From contig JAJDUK010000010.1 in NCBI GenBank assembly GCA_022826665.1, forward strand, positions 1 to 36,107: a stretch of DNA of 36,107 nt, given 5' to 3'. Under the pieces are notes generated by a model. That model searched no databases, was not told the DNA's origin, and was given only the letters and a program-made list of their open reading frames with translations. The stretch comes from Alphaproteobacteria bacterium (GTDB taxonomy: Bacteria; Pseudomonadota; Alphaproteobacteria; UBA828). Each line of letters opens with the position of its first letter. Positions within the stretch are counted from its first letter, which is position 1. The position numbers were made by a program, and so were the translations under genes. Of the stretch, positions 8,139 through 14,816 are shown in pieces.

Positions 8139-8215
8139 GGCGAAGCTTCCCATGCAAATGGCGCGCGGCGGCGCCCGCAGGGCGCTTGGCCGCGTGCCGT
8201 GGTTGAACGGGGAAG

Positions 8216-8255
8216 GGGCCGTGCCCCGCGCGGGAGAAGACGCGGAACACGGCCC
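8216..8255 (-). other. GC-rich stem-loop downstream of ssb
   Basis: Perfect 8-bp arms GGGCCGTG (8216-8223) and CACGGCCC (8248-8255) around a 24-base GC-rich loop, about 45 bases after the ssb stop. There is no T-run. It may stabilise or attenuate the ssb transcript. Confidence 0.4.
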
Positions 8256-8300
8256 CCGGGGCGAGCGGGCGGGAGGTCACCCGCTGCGAGGACGGGCGGC

Positions 8301-8584
8301 TCAGAATGGGAACGGCTGGCCCGAATCTTCGGCGTTCGCGGCCGCCGGCGCGTCGTCACCATTGGCCGGCGCGGAGCCGTTGCCGTTGGTGCCGGCAGGC
8401 TTGTCCAAAAATTGCACGCGGCCACCGGGGACGAGCAGGATCTCCGTCGAGAACCGGTCGCTGTCCTCGCCGTCCTTCCGCCACTTCCTGGTCTGCATCT
8501 TGCCGGCGACGTACACCAGCCGGCCCTTCTTCGCGTGCTTCGCCAGCATGTCGATCAGCCCGTCCTGGAATGTGACGACGCGGT
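8301..8584 (-). pseudogene. ssb: ssb, 3' part only: single-stranded DNA-binding protein cut by prophage insertion
   Basis: The remaining frame encodes the second half of an SSB OB-fold and its tail: NRVVTFQDGLIDMLAKHAKKG, then RLVYVAGKMQTRKW, RFSTEILLV, a Gly/Ala/Asn-rich linker, and a tip ending in PFPF (SSB tips end in Pro-Phe). In complete SSBs the stretch before HRVV/NRVV holds about 50-55 residues with the first strands of the OB fold; here the sequence before NRVV is unrelated and belongs to the phage end. The frame stays open upstream into phage DNA (to 8711), which is accidental. The missing 5' half should lie at the far end of the prophage. It is probably the island's own SSB, not the chromosomal one. 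Confidence 0.85.
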
Positions 8585-8660
8585 TGTAGCCGGACAAAAG
8601 TCGCTGCGAATCAGCGACAGATGTCGGTGAGAATCGCCGGAAAAATGGGCCGGAAATAGG
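8585..8660. repeat. Phage terminus with repeated GCCGGA(A/C)AA motif
   Basis: Starting at the proposed TG end, related motifs recur: GCCGGACAAAAG (8589-8600), GCCGGAAAAATG (8636-8647) and GCCGGAAATAGG (8649-8660). A perfect 7-bp hairpin GTCGCTG-CGAAT-CAGCGAC lies between. Repeated short motifs next to the end are the layout of transposase binding sites in Mu-like phages. The terminus position is inferred from where SSB similarity resumes (xAC codon of the conserved His/Asn). Confidence 0.5.
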
Positions 8661-8684
8661 CCCGAAAAGACCCCTGAAACGGGG
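8641..8684 (-). terminator. Two tandem intrinsic terminators ending the late operon
   Basis: On the minus strand the first is CCCC-GTTTCA-GGGG followed by TCTTTT (8665-8684), beginning directly after the stop of the last late gene. The second is GGGCC-TATTTCC-GGCCC followed by ATTTTT (8641-8663). Both have GC stems and T-runs. Together they would stop late transcription before it enters host DNA. Confidence 0.8.
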
Positions 8685-8685
8685 C

Positions 8686-9192
8686 CTATCGGGAAGGGGG
8701 AGCCTCGGCAAAACGCACGGTCAGGAGCTGGTCGCAGCCAGGCTGGAGAGGGAGCAGCCGCATGGCTCTGCCGGGCTGCACGGGCAACCAAGCGAACAGG
8801 CCGTGCGACCCCTGGCAGGCGCCCACTGCTGTCAGCGGCGGCATCGGGCTGTATTCCTCGTCGCATCCCTCCGCTCGGATAGCCCCGCCTATCACCACCA
8901 GGTCTCCTGGCTGAGCGCTGGCGTCGACGATCTCAGATGCATGTGGGTGCGACAGCAGAACGGCCCGAAACCAGCCTTCGCAGCTCCCGTAGCGCTGCAG
9001 CGCGGACTCCACGAGGGCGGGCACTGTCTTGTACTGATATTCCGCGGCGAGGACGGTGGGGGAGATTGGTACGCCGGTCAGCGCCTCCGCAACGGCAGAC
9101 GAGATCGCCAGGCAGTCTCGCTCTCCCCACCTGTAGGTCGTCCCGCTGAATGCGCTCAACACAGCGTCCGTTTTTGCGGCCCGGTCCGTCAT
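8686..9192 (-). CDS. DUF6950 / NlpC-P60-like phage protein
   Basis: 168 residues. YRWGERDCLAISSAVAEALTG (about residues 20-40) is the W-G-x-x-D-C motif with the catalytic-type Cys of the NlpC/P60-like DUF6950 family. Further on, PGDLVVIGG and GSHGLFAWLPV resemble the strand carrying the His of the triad. Family members in phages are tail-associated peptidoglycan hydrolases or tail-assembly proteases that act at the cell wall. It is the last gene of the late operon: its ATG follows the oxygenase stop by three bases and terminators follow its own stop. It could help fibre or tip penetration, or act in lysis; the sequence does not decide. Confidence 0.7.
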   Translation of the reverse strand: MTDRAAKTDAVLSAFSGTTYRWGERDCLAISSAVAEALTGVPISPTVLAAEYQYKTVPALVESALQRYGSCEGWFRAVLLSHPHASEIVDASAQPGDLVVIGGAIRAEGCDEEYSPMPPLTAVGACQGSHGLFAWLPVQPGRAMRLLPLQPGCDQLLTVRFAEAPPSR

Positions 9193-9195
9193 CCC

Positions 9196-10371
9196 TCAGT
9201 CCCCTCCCGCCCGCTGGAACCACACCACCAGGGTGTCCCTCACGCCGGCCTCGACTGGCAGGGCGGCATGGCGCTCGTCGGCACGGAAGAAGATGGCGTC
9301 GCCGGCGACCTGGTACGGGGTGCTGTCGCCTGCCCGCGGGAAGGTGGTGGCCCCGCCGCGCTCGGCATTCCTCAGTACGACGACGCAAGAGAGGGTCCTG
9401 CGCGCCGCAGGCCCCCCTCGGTCGACGTCGGCGTCGGCGTGCTCGCCGTACTTTCGCCCCGGCTTGTAGCGGGCGAATTGCATGGTCTGACCGCCACCGG
9501 AGATGTCGACCTTGTAGACCCGCTCGTTCACCAGCTCGGCCTGGCGGGCGAGCTTCGCATAGAGCCAGTGCCAGGGCTCACCCAACGATCCGTCGGCCCA
9601 GAACACGTCATTGTTCCGGATCTCCGGCCTCGGCCTGCCATCACCCACCCTCCCCGCCCGCCAGGCCGAATCGCCGAGCTGGCTGTAGACACAGGTGATG
9701 TCGTCCCGCGAGAGCACCTCCGGGACCAGCACATACGCCGGGACGCCGGTGGGCTCGGCGGGCCGGCGGCGCGACACCTGCTCGATGTTGAAGCTGACGC
9801 TGATACGCGGCTCCTCGCTCTCGTTCGGCTCGACGTGGTGCTGGATCCAGGACGGGAACATCACGAGCCGACCGGGCCGGCATGAGATGTTATGCAACGG
9901 CGCGATTCTGGAGGCCATCTTCCGCGCCTCACCGTAACTCGGCCGCCGCAGAAATGGTGCATTACCTCGCGGATCGAGCAGCACCAGGTCGCCGATGCCC
10001 TCGGGGGCGGCGACGTAATAGACGCCTGACCACAGGCAGCCCCCGTGATCGTGGATGGCGTTGAAGCCGCCCGGCCTGAGAACGTTCGCCCACATCTCGG
10101 TCAGGCGCACGCGCGATCCTCCGGCGTAGCCCTCCGCGCAAAACACGTCCGTCGCGGCCTCCACCACTGCCTTGACCAGCGGGACGAAGGCGGCGCGCTC
10201 GAAAGCGTTCACGCCGCTGTGCCAGGAGGCCGAGCGGTTGGAGCGAGGCATGCCGTCGGGGTCGATCGACTCCCACTCCACGATGTCGGCGCGAAGGAGC
10301 TGGTTGAGCGCATCTGCGCCCTCCACGTCCTGGGTGTAGAGCGGCGTCGAAAAAAGATCGGTCCGTTGCAT
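9196..10371 (-). CDS. Two-domain 2-oxoglutarate/Fe(II) oxygenase, C-terminal domain prolyl-4-hydroxylase-like
   Basis: 391 residues. Residues 1-200 fit the TIGR02466 type of putative 2OG-Fe(II) oxygenase: MQRTDLFSTPLY start, NAIHDHGG (His107-Asp108-His109), SGVYYV, then GRLVMFPSWIQHHVEP (His178/179) and Arg189 for 2-oxoglutarate. Residues about 270-388 are a P4Hc-type domain: ARYKPGRKYGEHADAD (His311-x-Asp313), ERGGATTFP, GDAIFF, then ERHAALPVEAG (His368) and Arg378. Both metal triads and both 2OG-binding Arg are present, so both domains may be active. The ATG lies one base after the stop of the Pro-rich protein gene, which implies translational coupling and makes that protein the obvious candidate substrate. 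In-frame sequence upstream of 10371 is antiparallel read of the repeats and is not part of the gene. Confidence 0.88.
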   Translation of the reverse strand: MQRTDLFSTPLYTQDVEGADALNQLLRADIVEWESIDPDGMPRSNRSASWHSGVNAFERAAFVPLVKAVVEAATDVFCAEGYAGGSRVRLTEMWANVLRPGGFNAIHDHGGCLWSGVYYVAAPEGIGDLVLLDPRGNAPFLRRPSYGEARKMASRIAPLHNISCRPGRLVMFPSWIQHHVEPNESEEPRISVSFNIEQVSRRRPAEPTGVPAYVLVPEVLSRDDITCVYSQLGDSAWRAGRVGDGRPRPEIRNNDVFWADGSLGEPWHWLYAKLARQAELVNERVYKVDISGGGQTMQFARYKPGRKYGEHADADVDRGGPAARRTLSCVVVLRNAERGGATTFPRAGDSTPYQVAGDAIFFRADERHAALPVEAGVRDTLVVWFQRAGGD

Positions 10372-10372
10372 G

Positions 10373-11146
10373 TCAGTACCAGTCCGGATCAGGGATGTCC
10401 GGCCCCTCCGTGCCACTGCCTGGGATATCCGGCCCCTCGACGGGGTCTCCCGGAACGGGGCGGCCCTCGACGGGGTCTCCCGGAACGGGATCGCCCTCGA
10501 CGGGGTCTCCCGGAACGTCAGGACCTTCTTGCGCGGGTACCCATCCTCGCCCCCCGGAGACGTCAGGCCCCTCGACCGGAGGTTCTCTCGATGCCGGGAT
10601 CCAGACGCGAGGCCCCTCGACGGGAGCGCCTTCGAGGGGCGGCGCCGGGACGGGAGCGCCTTCGAGGGGCGGCACCGGGACGGGAGCGCCTTCACTGCGG
10701 CTGACCGAGCGGCGCCTGCCATGAATCGATCCATAATTGCAGGGCACGTCACCGGGGGTGTTGTAGCTTTCACGGCGGCCCATTTTCCCGTCCTCTACCA
10801 GCCAGGAGCACGTGGTGGTCACGATGTCCGGGCCTTCACGGTCCGGCTGCGGGATGGGAGCGCCTTCACGGTCCGGCTGCGGGACGGGGTCTCCCGGAAC
10901 GTCAGGACCCTCGGTCCATCGGCCCGGAATTCGCGCGCCAGGAACGTCAGGCCCTTCGCCTGGGGGAAGCGAGCGCCAATAGCCCGCACGGCTGTCCGGC
11001 CCCTCGACGGGATCGCCCGCAACGTCAGGACCCTCGACCAAGGGGCGGACGTCAGGACCCTCTGTTCCCGAGCCTCTCGCGTCCGGCCCTTCGATCTGAG
11101 GCCGCTCGCTGCCGTAGATGATGACGTATGGCAGAGGGACGCCCAT
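10373..11146 (-). CDS. Pro-rich decapeptide-repeat protein, probable virion/fibre protein and oxygenase substrate
   Basis: 257 residues from the ATG that follows GGCGGATAGGGCGG. After MGVPLPYVIIYGSERPQ the protein is almost all modules starting Glu-Gly (18 of them), ideally EGPDVPGDPV with Pro at positions 3, 6 and 9. Variants are EGAPVPVPPL, EGAPIPQPDR and EGRPVPGDPV. It has 54 prolines (21 percent). One interruption (about residues 110-150) contains two Cys and many basic residues. The C-terminus is DIPDPDWY. No known domain is seen; regularly spaced Pro suggests an extended polyproline-II rod. It lies between the tail fibre and the prolyl-hydroxylase-type enzyme, 5 bases after the first and 1 base before the second. 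A fibre extension or tail-associated rod is inferred. Confidence 0.75.
   Translation of the reverse strand: MGVPLPYVIIYGSERPQIEGPDARGSGTEGPDVRPLVEGPDVAGDPVEGPDSRAGYWRSLPPGEGPDVPGARIPGRWTEGPDVPGDPVPQPDREGAPIPQPDREGPDIVTTTCSWLVEDGKMGRRESYNTPGDVPCNYGSIHGRRRSVSRSEGAPVPVPPLEGAPVPAPPLEGAPVEGPRVWIPASREPPVEGPDVSGGRGWVPAQEGPDVPGDPVEGDPVPGDPVEGRPVPGDPVEGPDIPGSGTEGPDIPDPDWY
10431..10520. repeat. 30-bp coding repeats (three perfect-register units)
   Basis: Units 10431-10460, 10461-10490 and 10491-10520 share CCTCGACGGGGTCTCCCGGA. Further 30-bp units occur at 10621-10680 (CGGGAGCGCCTTCGAGGGGC) and around 10837-10890 (CTTCACGGTCCGGCTGCGGG). They encode the ten-residue Pro modules. DNA-level identity shows recent expansion by slippage or unequal exchange. 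Confidence 0.9.
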
Positions 11147-11151
11147 CCGCC

Positions 11152-12111
11152 CTATCCGCCGTAGTCGAAGCGCTGGGCGACGAGCCGCAGCACGTTGAAG
11201 ACCCGCGTGAAGCCGAGGAACGTGATCGCGTCGGCATCCTGATCGATGACGCCGGTGAGCGCCCCCAGGTCCACGTCGGCCGGCAGCGTGAGAGCGTGGC
11301 CTCCCGTGGCGTCCTGCTTCACCCACAGGAAGTAGCTCTGCCCCTCGACGGTGTTCGATATCGCCAGGGCTCGGTCGGCGGTCAGCGTCAACTTCGCCGA
11401 TGCGTGCGCCGCCGCATCCCACTGCACCGTCGCGGCGTCGGCGAGCACGCCCACGCTGTAGTCCGGGATCGCGAAATCGATCTCCATCTCGTCGTCGTCG
11501 GCCGACACGCCATGCTGCTCGCCGGGATGCAGGATCTCCTTCACCGCCGCGTAGAGGTTGGCCTTGGTCGGGGTGAAGGCGATATCGATCTCTTTGTCGG
11601 CGTCGTCGGCGGTCACGGCTGCCTGGTCGCCGGGATGCAGGATCTCCTTCACCGCCGCGTAGAGGTTGGCCTTGGTCGGGGTGAAGGCACCCGGAATCGT
11701 GAGCGCGGCGAGCGCGGCCCTGACGAAGGCCGTCGTCGCCAGGCGTGTCGTGTTGTTGCCCGCCGGCGGCGTGGGCGCCTTGGGCTGGCCCGTGAAGGTG
11801 GGGTTGGCGATCCGCGCGTAGGCCGAGAGGTCGGTCGCCGGAATGGTGCTGATGGCCGCTGCCAGCTCGGTCGGGGTGATGAACAGCTGCAGCAGCGCGT
11901 CCCGGAACTGGTTCGGATCGTGATCGGGCGAGAGCGAGGCCTGCTCGATCACCGTGACGATCGCCTCGACCAGCATGTAGAAGGTGTAGGCGCCGACGAC
12001 GGTCGGATCGACGTTGCGCGAGCTGTCGCCTTCCGTGGGATAGCCCTCGCTGGGCGCCTCGGCCGAGGACGGCGGCGACGACGACGCGCCGCTGTAGTAC
12101 GCTCGTTTCAC
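11152..12111 (-). CDS. Tail fibre protein
   Basis: 319 residues, GTG start preceded by a G-run. The N-terminal low-complexity Ser/Pro/Glu segment (SSSPPSSAEAPSEG) is followed by a helical part and a Phage_fiber_2-like motif, NPTFTGQPKAPTPPAGNNTTRLATTAFV (shown here as a family pattern, about residues 103-130). Two copies of AFTPTKANLYAAVKEILHPG (about residues 141-160 and 177-196) come from a DNA tandem duplication. The C-terminal part is beta-rich (LTLTADRALAIS, TGGHALTLPA) and ends FDYGG. It follows gp48, the usual Mu fibre position, and probably contacts the host surface. It is short for a fibre, so a chaperone-like partner would be expected, but none is recognised downstream. Confidence 0.78.
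   Translation of the reverse strand: MKRAYYSGASSSPPSSAEAPSEGYPTEGDSSRNVDPTVVGAYTFYMLVEAIVTVIEQASLSPDHDPNQFRDALLQLFITPTELAAAISTIPATDLSAYARIANPTFTGQPKAPTPPAGNNTTRLATTAFVRAALAALTIPGAFTPTKANLYAAVKEILHPGDQAAVTADDADKEIDIAFTPTKANLYAAVKEILHPGEQHGVSADDDEMEIDFAIPDYSVGVLADAATVQWDAAAHASAKLTLTADRALAISNTVEGQSYFLWVKQDATGGHALTLPADVDLGALTGVIDQDADAITFLGFTRVFNVLRLVAQRFDYGG
11519..11688. repeat. Tandem duplication within the tail fibre gene
   Basis: A 62-bp block is identical at 11519-11580 and 11627-11688 (starts TCGCCGGGATGCAGGATCTC), a period of 108 bp or 36 codons. The flanking parts of the units have diverged (AVTADDADKEID versus GVSADDDEMEID), so the shared block is either recent or kept identical by conversion. 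Confidence 0.9.
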
Positions 12112-12125
12112 CGCCCCCCCTCCGA

Positions 12126-13295
12126 TCAGGTCGTGGTGACCGTGGCCGTCTGCGAGGCCCTCTGGCCCGCCGCGTCCACCACGCTGTAGACGATGTTCAC
12201 GTTCCGCCGCGTCGTTCCCGTGGGGTCACCGCCCCAATAGGTGCCGGACCACGTGCGGGTCGCGGAGCTGAACGTCATCTCCCTGCAGCCGGCGTATGTG
12301 TGGCCGCCATGGGACACCGCCGGACCCAGCGAATAGGTGTATGGCTCGACCCCGCCCGTCGCTGCCGGGAAGACCTTGGTGAGGTTCTCCAGGTGCCGGT
12401 GCCGGAAGTCCGCCACCGCCGGCAGGGTCAGCGCCGGCGGCGCGGCCACGGAATGCTCGAACGTCCTGGTGGCGACGTCGCCGTCCTCGTCCGTGGCCGT
12501 ATAGGTCATCTCCGTGTCCGCCACGGCCGTCGGCGCGCCGTCCCAGACCCGGCTCGCCGGGGTGAACGTCATTCCGGGCACGTCGGGGCTCAGCGCATAG
12601 GTGAGCGCGCCGTTGCCGCCAGCCGCCTCGGGCAGGGTGTACTCCACGTTGACGTTCCGGTAGCCGCTGATGTCCGGCAGCGCCGGCAGCACGGGCGCGA
12701 CGTCGTAGATGAACAGCAGCAGCATGTGCGCAGGGTTCAGTTTGCGCAGTCGGCACTCGATCTCGGCGCTCCGCTGGATCGTGCGCAGCGGCGTGTTCAC
12801 GGTGGAGAGGACGTGGAAGCGCCGGACCTTGCCGGCCGGGAGCTTGATCCACCAGACGTAGCGCCACCTGCCGCCGCTGGTATCGAGGCCCTGGACCGCC
12901 TCCGCCCTGGGCTGGTCGAACTCGATGACGTCGATGTCGACGCCGTACCGCCGCGCGGTGGCGACGAACGTCGCGGGATTGAGGTTGGCCTTGGTCACGA
13001 TCTTCTCGATCACAGCGGCGCGCCGCTGCAGGACGTCGTCAGCCAGCCCCCCCCCAGAGCAGCTGTCGGGCAGCCCCGCGACCCGCTCCCAGTCCGGCAG
13101 CAGGTCCGTGGCGTGATCCGGCAGAGCCCCGTTTAGGAGCGCGGTGAGGCTGGTGTCGACCCTGGCGAGTTCGGACGAGAACGCGGCGACCAGTCGGGCC
13201 ATGCGTGTGCCCACCCCCGTCGCCCAGGCGCGGCCGGTCGGCAGCAGCCCGTGCACCTGCTCGCTGTAGGCGGCCTGGTCGAGCGGCTGGACCAT
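12126..13295 (-). CDS. Mu gp48-like baseplate protein with two C-terminal Ig-like repeats
   Basis: 389 residues. Residues 1-185 match the Mu gp48/YmfQ (DUF2313) family: YSEQVHGLLPTGRAWATGVG at the start, then LPDWERVAGLPDSC, FVATARRYGVDIDVIEF, and FHVLSTVNTPLRTI with RKLNPAHMLLLFIYD. This protein bridges baseplate wedge and fibre. Residues about 195-389 are an addition: two putative Ig-like (He_PIG-style) repeats, GNGALTYALSPDVPGMTF...AVADTEMTYTATDEDGD and GVEPYTYSLGP...RNVNIVYSVVDAAGQ. Normal gp48 lengths are close to the first part alone, so this is a fusion that probably adds a glycan- or surface-binding extension. Confidence 0.85.
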   Translation of the reverse strand: MVQPLDQAAYSEQVHGLLPTGRAWATGVGTRMARLVAAFSSELARVDTSLTALLNGALPDHATDLLPDWERVAGLPDSCSGGGLADDVLQRRAAVIEKIVTKANLNPATFVATARRYGVDIDVIEFDQPRAEAVQGLDTSGGRWRYVWWIKLPAGKVRRFHVLSTVNTPLRTIQRSAEIECRLRKLNPAHMLLLFIYDVAPVLPALPDISGYRNVNVEYTLPEAAGGNGALTYALSPDVPGMTFTPASRVWDGAPTAVADTEMTYTATDEDGDVATRTFEHSVAAPPALTLPAVADFRHRHLENLTKVFPAATGGVEPYTYSLGPAVSHGGHTYAGCREMTFSSATRTWSGTYWGGDPTGTTRRNVNIVYSVVDAAGQRASQTATVTTT

Positions 13296-13296
13296 C

Positions 13297-14370
13297 TCAG
13301 CCTCCGGGCCAGGTGATATCGCCGAGCACGGGGATCTGGTTGGCCTGGACCGTCACGTCGCCCGCCGGCACCGTGATGTCGTGGTCGGTCTCGCCGGCCG
13401 CCGTGGAGATCGCCTCGCGCAGGTGCGAGAGCAGGATCGTGCCGCCCGGCTCGCTGTCCCTCAGGATGGTGTCGGCGAGCTCCGCCGCGATCGCCGCGCG
13501 GACGTCCGCCGTGTCCGGCGTCACGCTCGTGATGGTGATGTCGATCGCCTCGGCCACAGGCGCGGCAGAGGTCACCTCCGCCCCCACGGGCCGTCTGCGG
13601 GCGATGTAGTCCCGCATGGAGAGAATCACGGCGGCGGCTGGAATGCCGTCCTCCGTGACGTCGTCCGTCATCGCATACACCGTCACGGTGCCGAGCCCGC
13701 TCGCGCGGGGGCGCGCCCAGGCCCGCGTCACGTCCTGGTGGCTTTCGCGCGCCCAGGCCTCGTAGTCTTCCTCGTTGCCGCCTCGAGGCGGGTTTCGGAT
13801 GCGTTCGAGCACTCGCTGGCGCAGGGCCTCGACGCCCTCGATGTCGGCGCCGCCGGCGATCGCCGTGCTCACGGGGGCCGCGCTTTCCACGCCTGCGATG
13901 GGCGAGACCAGGGTGAGCGTCACGCCCGTGTCCGCGTTGCCCGCCGCGCCGGCCTCCGCCGCCCGCACCCTGAACTCCAGGGTCCCGCCGTCGCCGATCG
14001 CCGTCCGTCCCTGGTTGCCCAGGTATTCGACGCCCGCGCCCGACCGCAGGCGAACGTCGCGGCGGCGGATGCTGGTGCCGGGGGCGCCGGTGAAGGTCAC
14101 GGTGCCCTTGGCGATCTTCGCAGCCTGCCGCTCCACCCCCCAGATCGCCGCCCAGCGAAGCAACATCGTCTCCCCGCACGTGTCGGGGAAGATCTGGCGG
14201 TATATCCACTCGGCGTAGCCGTAGAGCTCGTGGATGGCGCCGGCGAGGGCGCGCCCCAGGATGCCGAGCAGGGTGACGCGCAGCAGGGCATCGGTGCCCG
14301 GCAGGCGGGACTGGATGTCCGCCGCCACGCGGGTGACGATCTGGCGCAGGGTGGGGCGTGGGAACGGCAT
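13297..14370 (-). CDS. Baseplate J-like protein (Mu gp47)
   Basis: 357 residues, the normal size for gp47/gpJ wedge proteins. Typical features are the N-terminal PTLRQIVTRVAADIQSRLPG, LYGYAEWIYRQIFPDT, LLRWAAIWGVER (about residues 70-81), the beta-rich centre with GTVTFTGAPGTSI and GNADTGVTLTLVSPIAGV, and PPRGGNEEDYEAWARE (about 195-210). It polymerises with gp46 and gp48 to form the baseplate wedges. The ATG overlaps the gp46 stop by one base, so the genes are translationally coupled. Confidence 0.93.
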   Translation of the reverse strand: MPFPRPTLRQIVTRVAADIQSRLPGTDALLRVTLLGILGRALAGAIHELYGYAEWIYRQIFPDTCGETMLLRWAAIWGVERQAAKIAKGTVTFTGAPGTSIRRRDVRLRSGAGVEYLGNQGRTAIGDGGTLEFRVRAAEAGAAGNADTGVTLTLVSPIAGVESAAPVSTAIAGGADIEGVEALRQRVLERIRNPPRGGNEEDYEAWARESHQDVTRAWARPRASGLGTVTVYAMTDDVTEDGIPAAAVILSMRDYIARRRPVGAEVTSAAPVAEAIDITITSVTPDTADVRAAIAAELADTILRDSEPGGTILLSHLREAISTAAGETDHDITVPAGDVTVQANQIPVLGDITWPGG

Positions 14371-14816
14371 CAGCCGGCCTGCAGCGCGTCGAGGAACTGG
14401 TATTCAAGGATGGTGCCGTCCGGCCTGGTGACCCTGACGTCCAGGCACATGAGCTGGGGCGGCCGCCACGCCGCGTCCGCCTCGGCCTTGCGCAGCACCC
14501 CGTCCTCGACCATCCAGGCGAGGGCGTCACGGCTATGCCTCTCGGCCTTGCGCAGCACCTCCGTGGTCTGCTTCTCGCGCCTCAGCGTCCACAGCAGCGA
14601 GCCGAGCCGGAAGCCGTCCTCGGCGAGGCTGTCTCCCCACCAGCCCCGGCGGTCGACCTCGCCGTCCGGCAGGTCGTCGGCCTCGGCGCGCCGGTCGGTG
14701 AACAGCGACAGCAGAATGGCGGTCTTCAGCCCGTCCTCGCTGGCGAGATCGGCGCCGTCCGTCTCGATATCGCCGACCGAGAGGCTCTCGTTCCAGCGCA
14801 GCAGGATGTCGGTCAT
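14370..14816 (-). CDS. Mu gp46-like baseplate wedge protein
   Basis: 148 residues from the ATG that overlaps the PAAR stop as ATGA. Family features are MTDILLRWNESLSVGDIE, then DGLKTAILLSLFTDRRA and RRGWWGDSLAEDGFRLGSLLW (Trp-Trp-Gly-Asp is characteristic of the GP46 family, related to gpW/gp25). It forms part of the wedge at the sheath-baseplate interface. No oddity is seen. Confidence 0.92.
   Translation of the reverse strand: MTDILLRWNESLSVGDIETDGADLASEDGLKTAILLSLFTDRRAEADDLPDGEVDRRGWWGDSLAEDGFRLGSLLWTLRREKQTTEVLRKAERHSRDALAWMVEDGVLRKAEADAAWRPPQLMCLDVRVTRPDGTILEYQFLDALQAG

Noticed and set aside
8585-8711. ATG at 8711 as the start of SSB
   Set aside because: The extra residues are phage terminator and end sequence read by chance; SSB similarity begins only at NRVV.
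10431-10520. CRISPR-like array of 30-bp repeats
   Set aside because: The units are contiguous with no spacers and lie in frame in a protein of ten-residue modules.
9196-10773. Longer oxygenase with about 134 extra N-terminal residues
   Set aside because: The extra residues (repeated ETPSRA/KALPSR) are an out-of-frame read of the same-strand Pro-rich gene; the ATG at 10371 begins the domain.
10373-11146. Collagen-like (Gly-X-Y) protein
   Set aside because: Gly is not at every third position; the regular residue is Pro.
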